Shown: one piece after another, positions 43,555 through 55,150 of the stretch
Numbering within the stretch: the stretch's first letter is position 1
Layout of the letters: each line of letters begins with the position of its first letter
Translations under genes and position numbers: made by a program
DNA from: Stomoxys calcitrans
Lineage: Eukaryota; Arthropoda; Insecta; Diptera; Muscidae
Length of the DNA stretch: 64,000 nucleotides
Assembly: GCF_963082655.1 (NCBI RefSeq)
Contig: NC_081553.1
Location: 191,893,732 to 191,957,731 of the forward strand
Direction: 5' to 3'
Notes under the pieces: model-generated
What the model was told of the DNA's origin: nothing
Databases searched by the model: none
What the model saw: the letters and a program-made list of their open reading frames with translations, nothing else

Positions 43555-45511
43555 AACGTATATCCGAAAAGTGCGAATCGCCCACAATATCTTCTACTCG
43601 TCACCCATGATATTGAAATATTTAGAACGCCCACCTGCAAAATTGATCACCACCAATAGTCCCACTATCTCCCCTTGGTGCCAGTGTCGTCTTCCATCCA
43701 AAAGGAGCTGGGCATGCTGATATCCCAAAAGAGCGTTACGTATAACCTAGATGTCTCTCTTCCAATTCTCTACAGAATTTCGTCCTGGAACTTCTCCTTA
43801 ACCTCTCCAGGTTAAGGAGAAGTTCCTCCCAACCCTCTGCCTTGTTCTCTTTTATGCCTTATTAAAAAGGACTCATGCTCTTCATCCTGAATACCTTAAA
43901 AGGGTTCCGGTAACTGAGTTGTTGACATTCTCGGATCACCAGTGAAGGGGTCGTCGGTTCGATACCCACCAGAGGCCTAGTCTGTTGCTTCTGTGGTAGC
44001 ACAATTGACTAAGATTGCAAGTTTTGATTAGCCCATCTTCCGATATGAATTTTGTGAGCCCTTATTAGCTGAAATTCGTTATTCCAAGTACAGTGCATTC
44101 ACCCATACTCCTTGTACCAACAAAGAACCCATCTCAAAGAGAGGGAGAGAGTCGCAACAGTTTAGTTATTTATTTAAGACTCAACTGTATATAATAAGCA
44201 CTATTAATCTAAGACGCCCATGACAAATCACTCAATTGTCAGTGTGGTGGCCTCCTAACGAAAAGCACCAAACGCGGAACACACACAGCATAACTACCAA
44301 ACGCCACCCAAGTGTATGCATGGAGGCAGCCTCCACATATATCCACATAGCATTCCGTCAACAAGTGCCTAACTTGCGGCCTTCTTTCCTACCTACAACT
44401 CTCCAAGCATGGAACACTAATCCATCGCATTCACTTGGTCTCATGATTTTTTCCATTGTTGAGAAAGCCCAAGATCCTAAGCTGCTACTAGACATGCTGC
44501 AGTGACTTAATTCATGGCAATGAAATTGCTCATTGCCAATTGACAATACTGGGATGCTGAGCAGGTTCCCATAAAAATGTCCTCCATTCAGTCTATCTGT
44601 CATTCAACATTTACCGATTTAGTGTCCAGAGATTTTGTCATTCAATCAATCCCATTTTGAAATTAATAACTTTGCGAAATGATGTTGTCGTCCCCAAAAT
44701 GGACAGACAGCTAGCCACATAGGGAGGATAATGCCAGCATGCTTAAGCAAATGCTGTTCGGTCTTCTGTTGCTTCACCATTCACCGAAACAATGGGCCGC
44801 CATGGGGTGATATTTATTCTAGTGGCACTATATTTCCTATCATCATCATCGCTGTAATAAAATAGAACTTTGGTTTTTATTACTCTTTTGGAAAGCAAGA
44901 ACTGCTGCATCTTTTCGCTGACTGTCTCTCTCTCTCTCTGTCTGTCTGTCCGTGTGTCGGCTGCTGTCTCTGTTGTGGCTTTTTATTGCCTAGGCATTTG
45001 ATTGCAAGTGACGATAATGTGTTGTTGAATTGGCGCTTCTGCAATTCTAGAAATGTTTAAAAAATATATCAAATGTCATGGAAAGGTTTTGCTGGAGTAA
45101 GAGTTATGTAGCGTATGGTTGGTGGTGGTAGACACTGAGATAGGCAGTGTCATTTTGAGGAGAGCAAAAACGGTTGAGCGTCTAGTCTAGGTTATATTTA
45201 TTCAAAAACCAATTTTTTAATTGAATTTTGTTTTTTGAGGAATATTTTGTTGAAATTTTACTTTTATTGTCATGAGATATCAATTAAAAAATATTTGGAG
45301 GTTTTGAAAATGGCTATCCCCTAGAACTTTGACCCCTAAGTTTGGATGTCAGTTTCATAATCTACTCTCAAACATCTTTCATTTGAGTCACATATTGTCA
45401 CTATGAGGCAACATATCAGTCTGGGATGTTCTGAGGATTGGGAAGTCCCTTCCAGATAAAAGGTTCTCAATCCGAAGTCACATCCCTCTCCTCTCAAATC
45501 CCCTCAAATTT
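43555..45511. other. No firm gene; possible LINE tail and a perfect hairpin
   Basis: 44236-44505 encodes FLPTTLQAWNTNPSHS, faintly like the end of some LINE ORF2 proteins. This is weak. A TCTCTCTCTCTC/TGTCTGTCTGTC run lies at about 44925-44950. Otherwise nothing recognised. Confidence 0.4.
43787..43826. repeat. Perfect 18-bp inverted repeat with a 4-nt loop
   Basis: GGAACTTCTCCTTAACCT and AGGTTAAGGAGAAGTTCC flank CTCC. Pairing stops abruptly on both sides. Confidence 0.9.
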
Positions 45512-45607
45512 GTACTTTACTTTACTTTAATTGGCTATGACAGAATATTTCTTCCACTAGCCGAACGTAGAATAGCGTTCCAAGCGCCTCGATCTTCTGC
45601 GCTCATT

Positions 45608-46350
45608 CTAAAATCTCTGACACCAAGTTTCGAGGTGTCTCCCACAACTTGATCTTTCCATCGGACCTTTGGTCTTCCTGGTTTGCGTGTACCACTTCTT
45701 TGCTGTAGCTTCTTCATCCATTCTGACAACATGACCTAGCCAACGCAGCCGTTGTATTTTGATGCGTGTAACTATGCTATCGTCGTCATACAGCTCGTGG
45801 TTCATACGTCGTCTATATTCTCCGTTAACGCAAACTGCTCCATATATTTTACGAAGAATCTTTCTCTCAAATACTCCAAGCACTGCCTCATCTGCTTTCA
45901 CAAGTACCCATGCTTTAGAACCATATAACAGCACGGGTAGTATCAGTGTCTTGTGAAGTGTAGTCTTCGTCTGTCGAGAGGTGGGCTTGTTTCTAAACTG
46001 CTTACTTAGTCCAAAGTAGTATCTGTTTGCCAGTATTATTCTTCGCTTTATCTCAAAACTGGTGTCATTCGTTTCGGTTACGGCGGTGCCGAGGTAGATA
46101 AAGTTACTGACTGTCTCAAAGTTGTGGTTCCCAACTTTCTCCATGTTCTTTATCTGCTCGGTTGTGCAAGGCTTTTTGGGAGTGGAAACCATCCATTTCG
46201 TCTTATCTCAATTTACTGCCAGACCCATTTTCACTGATTCTCTTTCGATTCTTTCAAAGGCAGCAGTTGCTACTTCCGGTGACCGACCTATAATATCGAT
46301 ATCGTCGGCATAGGCGAGTAGCATGTGCTCTCTTGTGATTAGTGTGCCAT
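45608..46350 (-). pseudogene. RT thumb region and YADD box of the RTE LINE
   Basis: Encodes HMLLAYADDIDIIGRSPEVA and TAAFERIERESVKMGLAVN, a stop, then NFIYLGTAVTETNDTSFEIK, LILPVLLYGSKAWVL, FERKILRKIYGAV and IQRLRWLGHVVRMDEEAT. These are hallmark RTE/BovB-type C-terminal blocks. Confidence 0.85.
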
Positions 46351-46355
46351 ATCTA

Positions 46356-46952
46356 AAGGGTGATTTTTTTGAGGTTAGGATTTTCATGCATTAGTATTTG
46401 ACAGATCACGTGGGATTTCAGACATGGTGTCAAAGAGAAAGATGCTCAGTATGCTTTGACATTTCATCATGAATAGACTTACTAACGAGCAACGCTTGCA
46501 AATCATTGAATTTTATTACCAAAATCAGTGTTCGGTTCGAAATGTGTTCATTCACCGTTCAGCGATGAGGCTCATTTCTGGTTGAATGGCTACGTAAATA
46601 AGCAAAATTGCCGCATTTGGAGTGAAGAGCAACCAGAAGCCGTTCAAGAACTGCCCATGCATCCCGAAAAATGCACTGTTTGGTGTGGTTTGTACGCTGG
46701 TGGAATCATTGGACCGTATTTTTTCAAAGATGCTGTTGGACGCAACGTTACGGTGAATGAACACATTTCGAACCGAACACTGATTTTGGTAATAAAATTC
46801 AATGATTTGCAAGCGTTGCTCGTTAGTAAGTCTATTCATGATGAAATGTCAAAGCATACTGAGCATCTTTCTCTTTGACACCATGTCTGAAATCCCACGT
46901 GATCTGTCAAATACTAATGCATGAAAATCCTAACCTCAAAAAAATCACCCTT
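46356..46952. mobile_element. 597-bp foldback Tc1/mariner derivative with 203-bp arms
   Basis: TA at 46354-46355 and 46953-46954 flanks AAGGGTGATTTTTTTGAGG and its complement. The arms 46356-46558 and 46750-46952 have equal length and appear perfectly complementary. Each arm includes the terminal repeat plus the first codons of a transposase (MNRLTNEQRLQIIEFYYQNQ), so two copies of the gene start face each other. The 191-bp centre is transposase core. Non-autonomous; it inserted into the RTE LINE. Confidence 0.9.
46559..46749 (+). pseudogene. Transposase core fragment (Tc1/mariner superfamily)
   Basis: Plus frame encodes SDEAHFWLNGYVNKQNCRIW, SEEQPEAVQELPMHPEKCTV, WCGLYAGGIIGPYFFKDAVG. SDEAHF carries the second Asp of the DDE/D triad. 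It lacks the first and third acidic residues and the remainder of the DNA-binding domain. Family assignment within Tc1/mariner is uncertain. Confidence 0.8.
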
Positions 46953-46954
46953 TA

Positions 46955-47640
46955 TTCACTTCTGCATCTCGTATAATCTTCTCCAGCAGGATATTAAAGA
47001 GATCACACGATAGGCTGTCTCCTTGTCTGAAACCTCGTTTGGTATTAAATGGTTCGGAGAGATTCTTTCCTATTCTTACTGAGGAACGCGTATCAGCAAG
47101 TGTCACCCTGCAAAGTCTTATTAATTTTGCAGGGATACCAAACTCAGACATGGCTTGAAATACCTTTGAACGTAAAGGAGTATCGAAGGCGGCTTTGAAG
47201 TCAACAAAGAGGTGGTAGGTGTTGATTTGTCCTTCTCGGGTCTTTTCCAGGATTTGGCGCAGTGTGAATATCTGGTCTAGGGTGGATTTACCTGGTCTAA
47301 AGCCGCATTGATAGGGCCCAATTATCTCATTGACTTTAGGTTTTAATCTTTCACACAGTACGCTCGAGAGTATCTTGAATGCGATGGGGAGGAGACTTAT
47401 TCATCTGTGGTTGGCACATTCCGCCTTGTCTTGTGGGAATGCGTTCTTCTAGCCAGATTACGTAGACAAGCTGTTGCATACGCCTTATCAGCATGTCGCC
47501 TCCGGTCATAAATAGTTCAGCGGGTAAACTGTCGGCTCCTGTTGCCTTGTTGTTCTTCTGTCGGGTCACTGCTATTTGGACCTCATTCTGACTAGGAGGT
47601 AAACATTCTATACCATCATCAGGGATTGGTTCTGCGGTAT
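46955..47640 (-). pseudogene. RT fingers and palm of the RTE LINE
   Basis: Encodes NNKATGADSLPAELFMTGGD, CGFRPGKST-type sequence near 47290, VDFKAAFDTPLRSKVFQAMS near 47190, SEFGIPAKLIRLC and GFRQGDSLSCDLFNILLEKI. The block NNKATGADSLPAELF corresponds to the amplified unit at 175-1089. Sequence between IWLEERIP and the GPYQCGFRPGK region is partly missing. Confidence 0.8.
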
Positions 47641-48165
47641 CCTCTTCGCCGCCAACATCGGACACTAGCAGTTGGGTAAAATGTTCTTTCCATATCCTCA
47701 GCATGTTGTTTGTGTCAGTTACCAGATTTCCTTCTTTGTCTCTGCAGGAGGATGTGCCTGCACCAAAGCCATCGGTTTGGTGTTTAATTCTTTGGTAGAA
47801 TTTCCGGACTTCATTCTGACTCCTGTACATCTCAATGCGCTCGCACTCACGTCTATCCATTTCTTTTTTCTTACTGCGGAATAGACGTTTCTCCTCTCTC
47901 CTTTTCCCCCGATACCTCTCCTTCATCTGGCGTTGCTACTGATTGTAGGGTTGCTCTATATGCCGCATTCTTGGCTTCAGTAGCATCTCGACACTCTTGG
48001 TCGTACCATGGGTTTTTTGGAGGAGGCTTCCGGTACCCAAGTACGGATTTCGCGGCATTTTCCATGGAGTGGGCAATAGTTTGCCACTGCGCCATTATAT
48101 CATCGGAACAAGGAGTGCTTTCATCAAGCTGTTGGGTCAGTCGAGTGGAGTATGCCGCTGCCATT

Positions 48166-48720
48166 TGTTGTGTCTGCAGCTTTTCGCCATGTTCAAACGG
48201 GTGCGAACCTTTGCTGCAACAAGGTAATGATCCGAATCTATATTCGCTCCACGAATCGATCGTACATCTAATACGCTGGATGAATGCCTTCTATCTATCA
48301 CAACGTGAACAATTGGGTTTCTCGTGTTTTGATCGGGTGACAGCCATGTGGCTTTGTGGATATTTTTATGTTGAAATCTGGTGCTACTTTTACCGCGGCG
48401 AAATCTATCAGCCTCAACTCATTACTGGACGTTATCTCGTGGAGGCTAAACTTTCAGACTGTTGGACCAAAAATGTCTTCCTTCCCTATTTTCACATTAA
48501 AATCTCCCAGAACGATTTTAATATCATGGGCGGGGCAGCGGTCATATTCTCTCTCTAGGCGCTCGTAGAAAATATCCTTAGTCTGCTCGTCTTTGTCTTC
48601 CGTCGCGGCATGGGCACAAATAAGGCTGATGTTGAAGAATTTGGCATTTATGCATAGTTCGTCACCGTTTGGTGTTGTAGTGACGCCATTCCCAGTCCAT
48701 CGCACTTCCTGTAAGGCGGT
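48166..48720 (-). pseudogene. Endonuclease of the RTE LINE
   Basis: Encodes RWTGNGVTTTPNGDELCINA, KFFNISLICAHAATEDKDEQ, IVLGDFNVKIGKEDIFGPTV and, after breaks, an SDHYLVAAKVRTRLNM-type end near 48200. It is of the BovB/CFDP2-like endonuclease type. The N-terminal part ahead of ITALQEVRW is replaced by other sequence. Confidence 0.75.
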
Positions 48721-48818
48721 AATATCATGTATCCCTCGTTGTGACGAGCCGCTTGCTCCAAGATCCGACGCTCGCCGCCAGCCGCCCCTAACCGCCAGCC
48801 GCCCCTAACCAGACGCTG

Positions 48819-48950
48819 ATGTTGGCCATTGGTTATTTGAAGGCGCCAATAACTCGCCTTGTCATCTCGAGTATCATTGGCACTCAGTATTTAATTAAGA
48901 GCCAGTGCCACCTGACTCCTCACTGAGACTCTCCTCTCGAAAAATTTGTA
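48819..48950 (+). mobile_element. Partial copy of the 63312-63694 SINE-like element
   Basis: Shares CATTGGTTATTTGAAGGCGC, CAATAACTCGCCTT and CACTGAGACTCTCC with the element at 63312. An internal part is deleted after its 5' TGTTG. It lies next to two 17-bp GCCAGCCGCCCCTAACC copies at about 48778-48811. Confidence 0.65.
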
Positions 48951-49859
48951 CCCTGCTCTCAAAGACTGAGAGTTTGAGTTCCACATTATCCCAATCAGTC
49001 TAGGTATTCAGTCTCAGTGTGAGAGTGGAACAACCCACAGTCACTTGGGTCTATCTTTATATACAGGTTCGCACTTTACTCGTATATATCTTTCATTTGA
49101 AACGAATATTGTCCCAATTGGCCAATATGCCCGTGCTGAGTATTATCATAATCGGTCTGTAAACTGGTATAGCCCCATACAAACTTCGTGAGCCCCTGAA
49201 AGCCTCAATTTTCATATGATATTGGCGAAATTTGGCATAAAGACTTCCGCGGTTTCACAGTGTTCGAGAGACCTGATCCTCTTGCCAGAGAATTGGCTGG
49301 AATGTCGAGAATTGGGGAAGCAAGTTCTTCCTCAATGTAGACTCTAGATAGTATTCTTGGGAGGAGACAAAGTCGGAATAGGTACGAAGGAAGCGCGCAC
49401 GGCTTCCGAGTCTTCGTGGAGGACGCAATTTTGAAATATGTGTTGAAAACTGGAGAGGCTCCAACCATAATGCCATAAAAAACTAGTTGGAAGGATCCAC
49501 ACAACCTGGGAGGGCGCAAAGCTCGACTTGGTGAGGAAGACATCCTCCCCCCCCCCCCCAAAAAAAAAAAAATTCTTTAATACTAAGGACTAAATTAGAT
49601 TTAATATTGGTAACACCGATGAATAGGATTAGGGAGGAGGTGTCATATGTGATAATATGTTAGGTCCAGGATTAGGAGTTCTCAATGAAGCACTCCCTCT
49701 CGGACATAAGCACAGAAAGCCCTCTGGGGGATAGGCTAAGCACCCCTCCACCCAACCCCATCCCATATTTATAGAAAAAAAAAACTGTCATTTTCGGCAG
49801 CAACTGAGGAAGCTCTCAGATGATGGGCGCTATGTAGATCCCTGCGGCCTTAAATTGGA
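48951..49859. other. No recognisable gene; mini-me trace and homopolymers
   Basis: 49130-49250 (AATCGGTCTGTAAACTGG, GAGCCCCTGAAAGCC) looks like a decayed mini-me type B unit. A C10/A13 homopolymer junction lies at about 49549-49572. Confidence 0.45.
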
Positions 49860-50566
49860 AGCGATGGGAGAGTGAAAAGAAGAAAGGAACAAGTTATATC
49901 ATCAAGGATAATCGAAGCAACTATAGTTAACCAGAATGGATTGGTAGGGGTTTCTGAGCGGATGCAAGAGACGATACTTGAGGTCGAGTCTAGGATCGAT
50001 GAAACATCGGAACGGTCTAGGATCGATGAAACTTTGGTATTGCCATCTATTGTAGAATTTTTTGAAATAGGCATGGTTCAAAGCTAAAGGGCAGAGTGAG
50101 CATGGGCGGTACTGCTGGCGGAGACCCGGGCGTTCATGTTGATTGATTGGGAACATCTTCGCACACTTTAAACTCGCCATCAGGGCAATAACAACCAGTA
50201 CGGTAAGGTCACGAACAATCTTGGAGTGAAAGAAGGAGACAAACGCCTTCTCTGAGGTTGGCACGATCCGCACCATTTGGGAGCCGGGCCATAGCGGGTA
50301 AGGAGGAACGTTGGAGCCGACAATTTGGCTGTAGGAGCCGGGAAGCCGCCACCCGTAAATTTGGTGAATGCGAAGCCTTTCGGGTTCAGTCCAGAAACTT
50401 TGTTCCGGGACGTCCATGGCTCCATTAGAGCGTGTGTAGCTATATCGCTCCAGTGAAGTTATATCTGGATGACCTCAATGATTGGTCCGCAATTAGATGG
50501 GCTTCTTGGGAGTGGGTAGACCATCGCCCACCATCTGCTCCCTGTTTTTTAGTTTCTATTGAGTTT
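49860..50566 (+). mobile_element. LINE RNase H fragment
   Basis: Plus frames give a GSKLKGRVSMG start, then KLAIRAITTSTVRSRTILE, and VGTIRTIWEPGHSG, the RNase H blocks of a LINE (WVPGHSG altered to WEPGHSG). The downstream tail leads straight into the left arm of the inverted repeat at 50567. No RT is retained. Confidence 0.6.
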
Positions 50567-51141
50567 CCCCTCACTGCACTGCCTGATGTTTTACTATAAG
50601 GATCATTGTCTGTCCTAGTCCTCCAAAACTTCAGTAGATGGGATTCTTGGGAGGGAGTGCTGATTTTTCCACTGTCAGTGGACTGTCGGATGTATCAATA
50701 TAAGGATCTTAGCATATTCTAGTCTTCCGAATCTTGAGAGAGTCGGTGGTGGTTCCATTGTCGGATCCCTTTTCATTAGACTGCATTGAGTTTCCCATGC
50801 TGCTCTGCCTGATGTTGTAATATTACGATTTAGGATAAGCAAAAATCTTAATATTACAACATCAGGCAGAGCAGCATGGGAAACTTAATACAGCCTAATG
50901 AAAAGGGATCCGACGATGGAACCACCACCGACTCTCTTAAGATTCGGAAGACTAGGATATGGTAAGAATCTTATATTGATACAACCGACCGTGCACGGAT
51001 GGGTAACTCAATGCAGCCTAAAAAAACAGGGGGCAGTGGAAAAACCAGCTCCCACTCCCAAGAATCCCATCTACTGAAGTTTTGGAGGACTAGGACAGAC
51101 AATGATCCTTATAGTAAAACATCAGGCAGTGCAGTGAGGGG
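50567..51141. repeat. Long inverted repeat (259/292-bp arms, 24-bp spacer)
   Basis: The left arm 50567-50825 starts CCCCTCACTGCACTGCCTGA. The right arm 50850-51141 ends in its complement. Long stretches such as GATCCTTATAGTAAAACATC pair without gaps. The right arm has about 50 extra bp near 50985-51035. Innermost pairing is GTTGTAATATTA/TAATATTACAAC. The arms look like the 3' region of the adjacent LINE RNase H fragment. Confidence 0.9.
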
Positions 51142-51149
51142 TCACGGAG

Positions 51150-52165
51150 ACTTCTCTTCCCTGTAGAAGACCAACCATTTCTCTGCGACCAAACCTTGGT
51201 TTTGCTTGCCTAAAAATCTAAACATGCGTTCCGTCGCGAAGCCCTATCCCTTGAGAAAAACCCTCGCCTTTGTGAGCTGAAGGATATTCATCTTTCTCAC
51301 CAGGTCGAGCTTTGAGCTCTCCCAGGCAGTAAAGATACTTCCAAAGAGCTTTTTGACATTGTCAATACATTCTCCTAAGGCAAGCCAAAGATGTCCCCTC
51401 TATACTCGCAGTTCATAATTTGAATGGTTGGGTGGACCCTCTTCAGAGTTCCAGACATGTTCGAAAATCTTGGAACCCATGAATTATAGGAATCCTACCG
51501 GATGCACTGCCGACATCGTTGACCGCATAAGTCAGCTCATCTCTTTTGTGCTTCTTTGCCACTCAGGCGGCTTCTTACCTTTCTTAGCGACCATCTTCTC
51601 CTTCCGTGATGGCTGTGGCTTACATTTGGAAGTCACAGTGCCTCAAATTGGTAGAATACCCCTTAGGGGCCGTGCGCTCTTCCTTCTTTCCTGATCCGAT
51701 TTCATCTGCCTCCGCAGGACACTGTCTGTAGTTTCCACTGCGTAAGGACTAGCTTGGTCTTTCCAGAGTACTTGAAATCGGGGAGCTCTTTTCTTTTTCA
51801 GCGTTTTAGCAGTGTAATGCTCTTCGGGAGATCCAATTCTTTTTTCAGCTTCCGTAGAAGTGTTTGTAATGTCAGTTCTTTATCTTCCAGCATCCTGCAC
51901 TTTTGCCCGATTGCGCTGCCGATGCATACACCTCAATCTCCTTCGTGGTGCCCAGGATAGCTTGCTCGGTCTTCTTGTGAGCTTAGCAAGGGCTTTGTTA
52001 AGCTCACTACTACCACCACCTCGCTGTCCTCATCTCTCAATTCGGCTGCGATGACTGTTTCATTGACACTGTCGTTCGTCTGAATCCGAGTCGGAAACAC
52101 CGCATTTACTATTAAAGGCTGGCGACGAACTGCGCATCACTCTGGTTTATCCGTCTCTTCCTCAT
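51150..52165 (-). mobile_element. LINE ORF1 fragment, reversed
   Basis: 51700-52165 is homologous, inverted, to 18480-19103 (shares GAAACAGTCATCGCAGCCGA and AGCATAACACTGC in the opposite sense, with drift). 51150-51700 continues in the same sense and shows short frames such as GLLQGREVSV and DELTYAVNDVG without a recognised fold. It is assigned to ORF1 by homology to the first part. Confidence 0.55.
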
Positions 52166-52690
52166 TTTGGTGCGCTTGAAGCACACCACACCTATGGGAT
52201 GGGCAAACAACACACTGCAGTCCGATACCACCAACGCAGCTGTGGATTCCATTTTGAGCCTTTAAAATGTTTGCGTAATAGGAAGTAATTATTCCGAGAT
52301 ACAGATATCTTTCTTTGAGAAGCCTCAGTCCGAGGTAAAGGCATGGGCAACGAACGTTATTGTAGCCCTATGGGGTGACTGGATCATGAAAGAACTAGGC
52401 TATTACTAAAAGGAAGTAACAAGGACATCAGTATAGCTTTTGGTGCCATTACGGGACACATAGCACCACGGAAGGACTTATACAGAACAGGTAGGTGCGG
52501 CAAGTGATAACATGTATAAGGCATGTGGGGAGGATGATGAGACATTGGAGCATTTCCAATGTCACTGCCCGGCCTTTCGCTGCTAACGGAAAGTTTTTAT
52601 AATAACTGCCCACATAACTTAACCTGAGAACCTTTTTCACTAGTCTCTCCGAAACAAAATTTTCTACAAAACCCACAATGCTTTAAGTGT
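52166..52690 (+). mobile_element. LINE C-terminal fragment
   Basis: Encodes LVPLRDT/GHIAPRKDLYRT-like sequence and then CGEDDETLEHFQCHCPAF, the H-x4-C end of the zinc motif found after RNase H in R1/LOA-type LINEs, with its 3' UTR to about 52690. Confidence 0.6.
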
Positions 52691-53559
52691 ACGTGTTTGA
52701 CAATTCCAAAGGCCTAGAGTACACATTAGAAGAAAAGTTAAGATTGCAACATAAAACGTACCTCCAACCTTAACAAAGCCACATCCACACCGCCACCACC
52801 ATCAACCTCATCATCATCATCGTCATTATTATCATCATTGAGATATGGATCATTATAAAGTGCTTAAGTAACAATCCCAGAAACGTTGACAATTCTTGAT
52901 GGTCTATTGTAAATTCTGTATGAAAGACTGAAAACCGAGACTGAGATTTTATTACAGCAACTGATGATGGGAGCAGACGGACTGTTGTCTTTCTCGCTGT
53001 CCCAGCAGCATCATTGTGCTTGGCAGTGGCATAGACTTGATCTTGGGCATATCAGGCAACGAATGATTGTTGGCTTTCTTCATTCATCATTCAACATGCA
53101 TAATCATTATTTTGCTTCAACTTCATGTTGGCCGAATGCTTTTTCATTTTTTAATTTAGAGCTTTCTTGTCTATAATTTTTAACGAAAAAATTGATGTGA
53201 TTTGATGATGTGTGATGCAATTGAAATGTGATGTGGTAGCTTCTAGAAGCGATATGAAATGGTTTTTAAGGAGGGAAGAGAGAATTTAAGCACAGTGGGC
53301 AGCATCCTTTCAAGATATGGACATACAAACCTGTAATCGGCTTGTTGTGCCATCTAAATACTTGAAAAAATAACCTAAAAAAACAAGTTTGGCATTCGGT
53401 ACTACTCACAAAATCTCGAATAGTTCTCCATTATATGACCCAAATTGGTTCAAATCTATGTATGGTATCCTCACCTAAGCGCCAAAGTCAGTTAGACCCA
53501 TTGTCTTAATTCCTTTCAGTATTGGCCTCGTCTTCTCACGATCAACTATGGGAAAATCC
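52691..53559. other. No recognisable gene; CAT/CAC simple repeats
   Basis: CCGCCACCACCATC and ATCATCATCATCGTC runs occupy about 52790-52840. The rest has no supportable feature. Confidence 0.5.
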
Positions 53560-55150
53560 GTAAAGGATCCATTGGACGTTTGTCGCCCACTCCCTCAACT
53601 AGGACTATGTAGCCCTGAAAGGCTTCGAATTCACCAAGTTTACTGATGGCAGTCGTCTGGCTTTCACGGCCCTTTCATTTCCCCTTACTCCGCCCTAGCG
53701 ACCCATACTATGCTGATCGTGCCATCCTCAAATAAGGTGTTCATCACTTTATTGTACTTCAAGATCGTTTGCGACTTTATCATCCTGGTTGTTATAGCCC
53801 TGATGGCCAACTTACTGTCCGTACTGGTATTCACACTCGTCGTTCTCACGTTACTACCATACCTCATGCATGCAAATCCGGAAAGGATCCATTGAACGTT
53901 TGTCGCCCACTCCCTCAACTAGGACTATGTAGCCCTGAAAGGCTTCAAATTCGCAATTCCACGGATTTCCGTCTGCATGACCGGATTATGGCCAGGCAGT
54001 CGGAAACAGAACTCAGTCTCTGGGTCCGCAATATAGACGCCCATAACGTCTTTGTCCTCTACCCATTTGATCCATTCATGATCCAATGCTGAACGTGCCA
54101 ACCTCAAAGAAGATGTTTAAAACCTTCTTATAACCCAAGGTCGTCCGTAACCTTATCGACCTGGTTGTTATAGCTCTGATGACTAACTTACCGTCCGTAC
54201 ATATATTCACGCTCTACTTTCTCGCTCTACGACAATACCACCTCACACATTCCGGGATCGCACAGATTTCCATCTGCATGACAGGGTTACGGTCAGGCAG
54301 TAACAAGCAATCGATGAAGACGCCCATTACAGTTCTGTCCTCAATCCATGATTTTACCGCTGGAAGCAGTGTCTCATATTCGACCTCTTTAAATCTATCC
54401 AGATTTACTGTCTGCTACTACTAATAAATTTCCCATTAAGGACCAAGGGATACTTCTGCTATATCAACGAGTGCAATCCGATTTAAGTTGAAGCTCAATG
54501 ATAAGGGCGGCCCGCCTTTTTTTTTACCGAGTCCGAACGGCGTGCCATTTGGTAGAGAAGTTTTAACATGACAGAATACCTAACAAATGTAGCCAACAAT
54601 AGTAAGGGGATAGCCACCGCTGAAAAATGTTCCGATGTTCACGCCGGGATCCGTAACCAGGCTTTCAGAATAGCAGGCGGACATGCAAACCTCTGCGCTA
54701 CAATGGCCTTCTTTATTTACTATCGTAGTTTCGATTATTCCACAGGATGGTATGCCCGGCTCCCATCTTTTATCGACTCTACCATCGCCTTAAGTTTTTT
54801 ATCTCCTCACCTATCACAAGACAGCATCTTCTGTGATACCCTTGTAAAGTCCTTATGCTACACTTCCTCTCAATTGACGTCCACCAAAACGCCGAATCGT
54901 ACGTAACTATTGGTCTAATTATGCTTCTATAGAGCTAGAGAAATATTCCCGAATTCTGGCCCAATATCAGTTATATGGCCCGCCCATTAGTCTACCCAAC
55001 ATAGTGACATTCCCCTAAATAAAAATTTGCATTGTTTGGCTTTTCATTACATCAAAGCCACAAACTCCCTTCGGAGGCAGAAATACCACCCTTCTCTTGG
55101 GAGATAGTACCTACCAAGCGAATCTTATTTTTTTATAAGTGAAGGTATTA
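53560..55150 (-). mobile_element. LINE RNase H and RT-thumb fragment, partly duplicated
   Basis: Minus-strand RNase H pieces: VYIADPETEFCFRLPGHNPV (53960-54080) and STDSKLAIRAITTRMIKSQT, NTLFEDGTISIVWV (53700-53860). The RT thumb at 54715-55150 reads SIIRPIVTYDSAFWWTSIER. A ~70-bp segment (TTTGTCGCCCACTCCCTCAA) is duplicated at 53578 and 53897, and a second segment (CTGGTTGTTATAGC) at 53785 and 54162, showing local rearrangement. A SINE at 54427-54707 separates the parts. Confidence 0.65.
54427..54707 (-). mobile_element. tRNA-derived SINE, diverged
   Basis: Tail, body (CTCAATGATAAGGG, CGAGTCCGAACGGCGTGCC) and head (complement of CCTCTGCGCTACAATGGCC). The B-box region is degraded. Confidence 0.8.

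Larger units (their letters stand above)
45512..48770 (-). mobile_element. RTE-clade LINE with intact catalytic motifs, interrupted
   Basis: The minus strand carries an endonuclease (48166-48720), linker, RT fingers and palm (46955-47640), then after a 597-bp insertion the YADD box and thumb (45608-46350). The 3' end has TAAAGTAAAGTAAAG, the short tandem tail usual for RTE elements. The endonuclease motif VLGDFN, block A VDFKAAFD and YADDIDIIG are all present. It is inactivated by the foldback insertion, a TGA in GLAVN-stop-DKTKW near 46208, and a frame break or deletion near 47350-47440. The 5' end is truncated near 48770. Confidence 0.85.

Noticed and set aside
45512..48770. Active RTE element
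   Set aside because: Catalytic motifs are intact, but an in-frame TGA, a fingers-region deletion, a truncated 5' end and a 597-bp insertion rule out function.
50567..51141. A classical DNA transposon with long TIRs
   Set aside because: The arms nearly touch (24-bp spacer), no target duplication is visible, and the arms look like LINE-derived 3' sequence. A palindromic junction fits better.
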